Below are positions 5,262 to 9,534 of a DNA stretch of 9,534 nucleotides, piece after piece. A program made the position numbers and the translations under genes. The number at the start of each line of letters is the position of its first letter. Position 1 is the stretch's first letter. Under the pieces are notes generated by a model. It was not told the origin of the DNA. It made no database searches and was given only the letters and a program-made list of their open reading frames with translations. Origin of the DNA: Clostridiales bacterium (GTDB taxonomy: Bacteria > Bacillota > Clostridia > Christensenellales > CAG-314); the NCBI GenBank assembly GCA_004558105.1, contig SFEB01000065.1, positions 1 through 9,534 of the forward strand, read 5' to 3'.

Positions 5262-7199
5262 ATGGCGACTTCAAATACAATCCCCGTAGTAATCCCGCAA
5301 CCGATTGCCGCACAAGCGACAAGCGAAAACATTAACGTTATTCCGAACGGCGCAACAGGGACGAATGGAGCGTCGTTCCAAGAGGGTTTTCCCGCCATTA
5401 CCCGTATGCCCGTGATTGAAAATCCTTTGCCGACACAGGTGTCTGGACTTCCCCCGAAACAGCAAGACTTCAACGGTCTTTTTAACGTTGTTTCGCAACA
5501 TAACTTCTTTTCTCAAAACGGCGGTACGTATTCGTTCAATCAAGCCGTGTCCGACGCTATCGGCGGCTATCCGAAAAATTCCGTTCTTTGGTATTTTCCT
5601 GAAAACGAAGATCCTTTTCTTGTCTATTCGTTGATTAACAACAACACGAATAACTTTGTTGAAAATCCAACATTGATTGATGACGAACATTGGAAAAAAT
5701 TGTCTTTTGGCGGCGGTGGTGGTGAAATCGGTGATGTTATGTTTTGTCCGTTAGGCATTGACGAATCGCTGAATCTTCGTCGGTACTTGAACGGACAAGT
5801 CATCATTCAGTCCCAGTTTGTTTCTTTCACGAATAAGGTTAAGTCCGCCATTGCATTTTATCCTAACTTGGCAACGACAGAGGAAAACTGGCAAGCCGAG
5901 AAAACGATGAGCAAACTCGGTCAGTGTGGTAAGTTCGTTGTTGATGACACTGCTGGCACAATCAGACTTCCTGCTGTGGTTAATGCACAAAGCTTGCTTG
6001 ACTTGGCATTGATTGGTGGGATTAAGAGCGAGAGCTTGCCGAATATTAACGGTTATTTATATGGTCCGCAATTTTCATCTTCCGGAGGTGCTTTCTCTAC
6101 ATCTGAAACTGGCGCTAATTTGAGTTCAAGTGGATCAGCAAACAAAAGTCGAGTTGATTTTTCTGCTTCCAGTTCATCTTCCACCTACCAAGACAACGCT
6201 CCTGTTCAGCAGGAAGCAGTACAGTATCCGTATTGCATCGTTGTAAACACTGGTGTTGAAGAATCTGACCGTCCTATTAACAATTACCAAGTCAACAATG
6301 TCTATTCCTATGGAATGAGCCAGTACTATAAAGGCACGATGAACAACAACAGTTGGCTTAAATCTGCTGGTCAATGGAATGCCGGCACGGTTTATACTGG
6401 TATGTATAACTGGTTGCTTGAACAGATGAACGCTGGCGTATCTGGTTTTGTCGCTTCTACTGGCGAATACACGGACTATGACTTTGTTATCAACACCGCA
6501 GACCAGACGTTCAGGTTGCCTTTGCTGAATGGTAGTGAGGATTTGCCAGGTGATACGTTTGAAAACATTACTTATAACGGACATGGAAGTACCTATACAG
6601 CAACGAAAAATGGAACGTTTTGTATTGTTGGATACGGTTCTTTAACGGATTTATGGCTTTCAAATATTACGGCTGGAATTGCCATAGCAACCGAAGGAAA
6701 CACAGAAGCCGATTCTGCTACACAGTGTTTTATAGATGCTAAGAAAGGTGATATAATTGAAGCCGGATATTATAATGGAAACGTTACCAAATTTGGAATA
6801 AGTCCAGCAACAGGCAACGGCTCCCTTTACTACTACATCGGCGACACATTGCAGAACGCACAACTCGTCAATGTGGCAAGGATTGAGGAAACGCTTGTCA
6901 ATAAGGCTGATACTGATTTAAGCAACTGCACCAAGCCGTATGTAACGGAAACATACCGAAACGGAACAGAATGGTATCGCATTTACTCTGATGGCTGGAT
7001 TGAACAGGGAGGGTGGTCAGGATCTGCAACTGTGACATTGTTAAAGAGTTTTTCTGATACAACATACACAGTTCAATCTACTTGTCTTGATGCAGGAACA
7101 ACAAACTTCTATGCAAGTTTTATTCAATCAAAAAGCGTTAATTCTTTTGTCGCTTTTATTCCGAGAGGTTCTCTAATGTGGCAAGCCTGCGGATATTAA
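5262..7199 (+). CDS. Tail fibre protein (mosaic, gp53-like C-terminus)
   Basis: 645 aa. Residues 1-148 are a virion-attachment region of a type common in phages of Gram-negative bacteria ('ASFQEGFPAITRMP', 'GLPPKQQDFNGLFNVVSQH', 'AIGGYPKNSVLWY'). A glycine run at 150-154 is a hinge. Two collar-like modules follow, marked by TIRLP (233-237) and TFRLP (416-420), each preceded by a similar F-V-V/I strand. From about 560 comes a distal module with 'YSDGWIEQGGWSG', ending 'SLMWQACGY', as in gp53-like fibre tips that contact the receptor. AGGAG lies 8 nt before the ATG. CpG falls from 5-9 per 60 bases in the first 550 nt to 0-3 in most of the distal part, suggesting the receptor-binding half was exchanged. 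Confidence 0.88.
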   Translation: MATSNTIPVVIPQPIAAQATSENINVIPNGATGTNGASFQEGFPAITRMPVIENPLPTQVSGLPPKQQDFNGLFNVVSQHNFFSQNGGTYSFNQAVSDAIGGYPKNSVLWYFPENEDPFLVYSLINNNTNNFVENPTLIDDEHWKKLSFGGGGGEIGDVMFCPLGIDESLNLRRYLNGQVIIQSQFVSFTNKVKSAIAFYPNLATTEENWQAEKTMSKLGQCGKFVVDDTAGTIRLPAVVNAQSLLDLALIGGIKSESLPNINGYLYGPQFSSSGGAFSTSETGANLSSSGSANKSRVDFSASSSSSTYQDNAPVQQEAVQYPYCIVVNTGVEESDRPINNYQVNNVYSYGMSQYYKGTMNNNSWLKSAGQWNAGTVYTGMYNWLLEQMNAGVSGFVASTGEYTDYDFVINTADQTFRLPLLNGSEDLPGDTFENITYNGHGSTYTATKNGTFCIVGYGSLTDLWLSNITAGIAIATEGNTEADSATQCFIDAKKGDIIEAGYYNGNVTKFGISPATGNGSLYYYIGDTLQNAQLVNVARIEETLVNKADTDLSNCTKPYVTETYRNGTEWYRIYSDGWIEQGGWSGSATVTLLKSFSDTTYTVQSTCLDAGTTNFYASFIQSKSVNSFVAFIPRGSLMWQACGY

Positions 7200-7211
7200 G
7201 GAGAAACGAAG

Positions 7212-7556
7212 ATGAAACTGAACAAACCCTACACAAATGCTCAATATGCCGACCTTGCTGTTTATTGCAACAAGAACGGCAAAGTAATAGAAGATTTCGG
7301 CGATTATCTGGAAGCGGTTAATCCACCCGAACCAAGCGATGAGGATAAGCAAGTGCAAGTCCGTGCCGTTCGCAATCGATACCTTGAAGAAACAGACAAG
7401 TATATGATTGCTGACTACCCTATCACTGACGAAGAACGGGAACAGTATAAAGCCTACCGCGTATACCTGCGTGACTATACGCTGGAAGACGAATGGTGGT
7501 TGGCTAATCCCAAGACTTACGAAGAATGGAAGGAGCAACAGCAATTAACTACATAA
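7212..7556 (+). CDS. Tail fibre assembly chaperone
   Basis: 114 aa, acidic and soluble. The C-terminal half has the hallmark of phage tail assembly chaperones: 'RNRYLEETDKYMIADYPITD' followed by 'YRVYLRDYT' and a Trp-rich end ('EWWLANPKTYEEWK'). Such proteins help fold and trimerise the fibre encoded just upstream; here the gap is 12 nt with AGGAG about 9 nt before the ATG. The N-terminal 60 residues vary between phages and likely recognise the partner fibre, so this gene probably moves together with the distal fibre module. Its 3' end (codons for KEQQ) contains the AAGGAG that once served the following, now broken, gene. Confidence 0.85.
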   Translation: MKLNKPYTNAQYADLAVYCNKNGKVIEDFGDYLEAVNPPEPSDEDKQVQVRAVRNRYLEETDKYMIADYPITDEEREQYKAYRVYLRDYTLEDEWWLANPKTYEEWKEQQQLTT

Positions 7557-7650
7557 TCGCAGTTCTATTCAACGTTTGGGAATCTTACAGGCGTCGCGGT
7601 TTGGTGGCTTATGGAACGACACGCCGATAATCAAAACGGGGCGTCTTTAA
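7544..7650 (+). pseudogene. Remnant of a second copy of the 196-aa membrane protein gene
   Basis: Reading from ATT at 7544 gives 'INYIIAVLFNVWESYRRRG', then a one-base loss near 7600-7602; in the next frame it resumes 'GLWNDTPII'. Against the intact minus-strand protein (starts 'MNYIGAVLFSAWESYWRRGF', then 'GGLWNDKPVI'), 23 of the first 30 residues agree once the lost base is restored. A perfectly placed AAGGAG (7530-7535) lies 8 nt before the ATT, showing this was a start codon position, now ATT instead of ATG. Nucleotide similarity may run on to about 7650, into the terminator. Without the shift correction the frame ends at TAA 7628-7630 after 28 codons. No later part of the gene is present. 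Confidence 0.85.
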
Positions 7651-7665
7651 CACGCCCCTATTTTT
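7638..7665 (+). terminator. Rho-independent terminator, probably bidirectional
   Basis: GGGGCGT (7638-7644), 7-nt loop, ACGCCCC (7652-7658), then TATTTTT. The stem is a perfect 7 bp and GC-rich. On the minus strand the hairpin is followed by GTTTTGATT, so it can also stop the leftward operon ending at 7664. It sits exactly between the convergent fibre-chaperone operon and the minus-strand genes. Confidence 0.88.
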
Positions 7666-8086
7666 ACACACCTTTCCTTTTCAGAAAATTAAGCATTTTC
7701 TTATATTTTGCATCGCCGTCTTCTTCCAGTTCGTCCTGAAACATATCGAACTGACAGATAGCCCACGCCGTCGCAAAATCCGTAAATTCGTCCGTTCCGC
7801 AAAAAAGACGTTTCGCTTGTTTCGGATACTTGTCATAAATAAAGTTCATCATTGCGCCCGCATCCGCTTTTACTTCGTCAGGAAAGCGTGATAGCCACGA
7901 TTGACGACACAATCCCGTCGGCATTGACGATCCAACTTGTTCAATCCAACCGTCACGCAGTTTTGCGATTTCGCCGTACATAGCCATTGCGCCACGTCCG
8001 CCGTTTGTCAATATCCGACAAGTGTTTGACTGGGTAACGACGCTTTCATAAATCACGCCGTCAACTTCATACGTTGTTTCTTTCAT
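7664..8086 (-). CDS. Hypothetical phage protein (140 aa)
   Basis: 140 aa, mixed charge, no signal peptide and no membrane segment. I recognise no family. Visible features are an N-terminal beta-like stretch ('YEVDGVIYESVVTQSNTCRI'), a Gly/Ala-rich turn ('TNGGRGAMAMYGE'), 'GLCRQSWLSRFPDE' and a helical, acidic C-terminus with a basic end ('YKKMLNFLKRKGV'). It is the last gene of the leftward operon, 16 nt after the methyltransferase, with AGGGAAG just before the ATG. Its stop codon lies in the T-run of the shared terminator. Its CpG-rich composition is like the tail backbone, unlike the CpG-poor methyltransferase next to it. Confidence 0.75.
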   Translation of the reverse strand: MKETTYEVDGVIYESVVTQSNTCRILTNGGRGAMAMYGEIAKLRDGWIEQVGSSMPTGLCRQSWLSRFPDEVKADAGAMMNFIYDKYPKQAKRLFCGTDEFTDFATAWAICQFDMFQDELEEDGDAKYKKMLNFLKRKGV

Positions 8087-8102
8087 TCTTCCCTATTTCC
8101 TT

Positions 8103-8798
8103 TCAAAAAAGCGACAACTGCCTTTGATGTTCTTCAAGACGTTTTACGCTGGCTTTCCAGTATTCAGCGTCCTTTTCGATACATATAAACCGCCTTTTTA
8201 GATTATGGCAAGCAATGGCGGTTGTGCCTGAACCGCTGAAACAATCTAACACAAGATCGTTTTCTTTGGAATATAAAGCAATTTGTTTGGCAATTAAATC
8301 AACTGGTTTTTGTGTCGGGTGAAATCTGTTTGGGTCTTGTGGTGCAAACTCCCAAACTTTCGCATTATCATTAAATGAAGTCCAAGCATACTCGCACATA
8401 GCCATACTAAATTTTTCGCTTATAGTTAGTTTCTTCCAAACATTGAAACATCTTGTAGGCGGAAGATTAAAATAATTCCCACCCCAAATAATCTGATTTT
8501 TGCTTACGCGAAAAATCTCATCAAACACTTCTTGACTGGGAGCGTAATCCCAGTGTTGAATGTTTTGTTTTCCGTCCTCGCATTTTATTTCAATATGATA
8601 CTTATCAAAGATACCTCCGAAACGGGAGCGTTTCTTCCCTTCCCAAGCGTCTTGTGCCCCACCACCATAGGGCGGATCGGTCAAAACCAAACTGAAATAA
8701 TTGTCAGGGCATTTTTTTAGAAAATCAAGACAATCCATATTTATGATTTTATTTTCAAACGATTTCATTTGTTCTTCTGTATACATTGCAAGCGTCAT
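8103..8798 (-). CDS. DNA adenine N6-methyltransferase, beta-type motif order (orphan)
   Basis: 231 aa, the N6/N4 DNA methyltransferase family (Pfam N6_N4_Mtase pattern). The catalytic motif 'TDPPYGGG' lies at residues 40-47 and the AdoMet-binding motif 'DCFSGSGTT' at 185-193, so catalytic precedes cofactor motif. This is the beta-class order, with the variable target-recognition region between (about 50-155). 'HPTQKP' at 160-165 is the usual block before the cofactor site. DPPY points to adenine as target. The site recognised cannot be read from the sequence. No restriction endonuclease gene is nearby, so it probably protects phage DNA from host restriction or marks it for other control. AGGTGA overlapping the previous stop places the start at 8798. 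Confidence 0.92.
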   Translation of the reverse strand: MTLAMYTEEQMKSFENKIINMDCLDFLKKCPDNYFSLVLTDPPYGGGAQDAWEGKKRSRFGGIFDKYHIEIKCEDGKQNIQHWDYAPSQEVFDEIFRVSKNQIIWGGNYFNLPPTRCFNVWKKLTISEKFSMAMCEYAWTSFNDNAKVWEFAPQDPNRFHPTQKPVDLIAKQIALYSKENDLVLDCFSGSGTTAIACHNLKRRFICIEKDAEYWKASVKRLEEHQRQLSLF

Positions 8799-8804
8799 TT
8801 GTCT

Positions 8805-9047
8805 TCACCTCATTTCCATCATTTCTTTCGTTTCTTTTGAAATATATTCTTCTTGACAAACTTCCCAATCCGAAGAAAACAAATCTTGGCTTGTCACAAT
8901 CATATCTGTCCGCTCACGTCTGCCAAAGGCAGGATAAAGCACTTTTCCGTAAATTTTTTTTCCGTGTAAGGGAGAATAAAAAAGGTCGCGTCCGAACGGA
9001 CGGGTTTCACCTTCGTGAATCTTTTTAATCATTTCGTAAAAAGTCAT
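8805..9047 (-). CDS. Hypothetical phage protein (80 aa)
   Basis: 80 aa from ATG 9047, chosen because GAGG precedes it closely. A GTG at 9056, overlapping the YopX stop, would add three residues but has no properly spaced ribosome site. The protein begins 'MTFYEMIKKIHEGETRPFGR' and contains 'YSPLHGKKIYGKVLYPAFG' and an acidic, Met-rich end. No family is certain. Small proteins starting with a similar 'helix-E-G-E' stretch are found among phage accessory genes. It lies 5 nt after the YopX gene and 6 nt before the methyltransferase, so it is clearly part of the same leftward operon. Confidence 0.7.
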   Translation of the reverse strand: MTFYEMIKKIHEGETRPFGRDLFYSPLHGKKIYGKVLYPAFGRRERTDMIVTSQDLFSSDWEVCQEEYISKETKEMMEMR

Positions 9048-9052
9048 TTTCC

Positions 9053-9367
9053 TCACCCTTCGTGGATATTTCCGATTACATTATATTCATCAACAGGAGC
9101 TTCTTTCGCTTTCCCTGTAAGAATAAAACCAGCCATTGCATTTTCCCAATCAACACGCATTTTTTCTTTGCGTATCAACATTATATCACCCTCATAAATA
9201 AGATTTCCGTTCTTATCCTTTAAGCCGGTGCATTGTTCAATCTCGATATTCTCGATGTTGTCGTTGTCAGGAAAGAGCAGCCAAGCAGCGTTCTCTTTTA
9301 TTTCTTCATCAGTCCAGTACTTTTTGAATTCTTTATCCCAGACTCTGAACTTAAATCTGTCAGTCAT
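9053..9367 (-). CDS. YopX-family phage protein
   Basis: 104 aa. It has the YopX family pattern at both ends: N-terminal 'MTDRFKFRVWDKEFKKYW', middle 'QCTGLKDKNGNLIYEGDIM' and C-terminal 'DEYNVIGNIHEG'. The family is common in phages and prophages; its function is not established. The start is ATG 9367, with GGAG 8 nt upstream, overlapping the upstream gene's stop as ATGA. The same frame stays open to an ATG at 9457, but those 30 extra codons lie over the real upstream gene in another frame and do not fit the family. Confidence 0.9.
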   Translation of the reverse strand: MTDRFKFRVWDKEFKKYWTDEEIKENAAWLLFPDNDNIENIEIEQCTGLKDKNGNLIYEGDIMLIRKEKMRVDWENAMAGFILTGKAKEAPVDEYNVIGNIHEG

Positions 9368-9534
9368 AATCCGCACTCCAACAAACTGTCTTTCCAATTC
9401 TCGGAAGGTTTGATGTTGAAAACATCCAAGTGTGCACAAAGGGAATTGTATCCCCACGAAGACTGGCGGACATACGGCTTTTCATCATACCAATACCAAT
9501 ACCCATCTTTATCCATTGCCACCCAGCCTTTTTT
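9364..9534 (-). CDS. Trp/Tyr-rich phage hypothetical protein (5'-truncated by the window)
   Basis: An open frame enters from the right edge and stops at TGA 9364-9366, giving 56 C-terminal residues. It reads 'GWVAMDKDGYWYWYDEKP' then 'FNIKPSENWKDSLLECGL'. This is a recurrent small phage protein type with a 'W-x-A-M-D-x-DG-x-W-Y' strand and a closing 'NW-x-x-SL' motif; its function is unknown. The start lies outside the window, since residues before the internal Met (9514-9516) look like part of the conserved strand. The stop overlaps the YopX start as ATGA, so the two are translationally coupled. Confidence 0.78.
   Translation of the reverse strand, partial: KKGWVAMDKDGYWYWYDEKPYVRQSSWGYNSLCAHLDVFNIKPSENWKDSLLECGL

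Noticed and set aside
5271..5690. 139-aa open frame on the minus strand inside the fibre gene
   Set aside because: It lies fully antisense to the conserved attachment region of the fibre. Its protein is Arg/Val/Asn-rich in the manner of a reversed-frame shadow, and no ribosome site or partner gene supports it.
5262..7556. Diversity-generating retroelement target in the fibre tip
   Set aside because: No reverse transcriptase gene and no template-like near-repeat of the fibre 3' end is seen in the window, and the C-terminus is of the gp53-like rather than lectin-fold target type.
9368..9457. Longer start for the YopX protein at 9457
   Set aside because: The extra 30 codons overlap a real partial gene in another frame and do not look like YopX. 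ATG 9367 has a well-spaced GGAG site and the family's usual beginning.
1..9534. CRISPR arrays, tRNA or rRNA genes, insertion sequences, integrase or attachment sites
   Set aside because: No regularly spaced repeats, cloverleaf-like sequence, transposase or integrase frame, or terminal inverted repeats were found on reading both strands.

Overview
The window is a piece of a contractile-tailed (myovirus-type) phage or prophage genome. It covers the baseplate and tail-fibre end of the late region, an inverted lysis-like block, and the end of a leftward operon of accessory genes. The spike, baseplate J, M15 endolysin, DUF2612-type and YopX-type proteins point to a phage of a Gram-negative, probably animal- or gut-associated bacterium. 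No host marker gene is present, so the host is not named. The backbone is moderately AT-rich but full of CpG (often 7-9 per 60 bases), with strong ACG/GCG/TCG codon use.

Layout: (1) 1-1629, + strand: the 3' end of an unrecognised baseplate-region gene, a baseplate hub protein and a Gp138-type spike, chained by 4-8 nt overlaps. (2) 1638-2940, - strand: a tight four-gene block inserted against the direction of the baseplate genes. It holds a 28-aa leader ORF, an 83-aa membrane/coiled-coil protein, a 196-aa multi-pass membrane protein and an M15 peptidase endolysin. (3) 2941-3105: a divergent control region with two copies of a 16-bp motif exactly 105 bp apart, each forming one arm of a different inverted repeat. 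(4) 3106-7556, + strand: gp25-like wedge protein, baseplate J (split by a one-base frameshift), a DUF2612/gpI-like protein, a mosaic 645-aa tail fibre and its assembly chaperone. (5) 7544-7658: a frameshifted fragment of a second copy of the 196-aa membrane protein gene, running into a strong terminator shared by convergent operons. (6) 7664-9534, - strand: five leftward genes comprising two unknown proteins, an orphan DNA adenine methyltransferase, a YopX-family protein and a partial Trp/Tyr-rich protein.

How it fits together: the + strand genes build the baseplate, cell-puncturing spike and receptor-binding fibre. The - strand block at 1638-2940 probably releases progeny. The methyltransferase probably modifies phage DNA against host restriction. 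The most informative oddities are the remnant of the membrane gene downstream of the fibre chaperone, which together with the composition change inside the fibre suggests an imported fibre cassette that brought along a scrap of a donor's lysis-type gene; the antisense lysis block splitting the baseplate genes; the paired motif in the divergent promoter region; and the frameshift in an essential baseplate gene. No wholly new defence or RNA system is evident.
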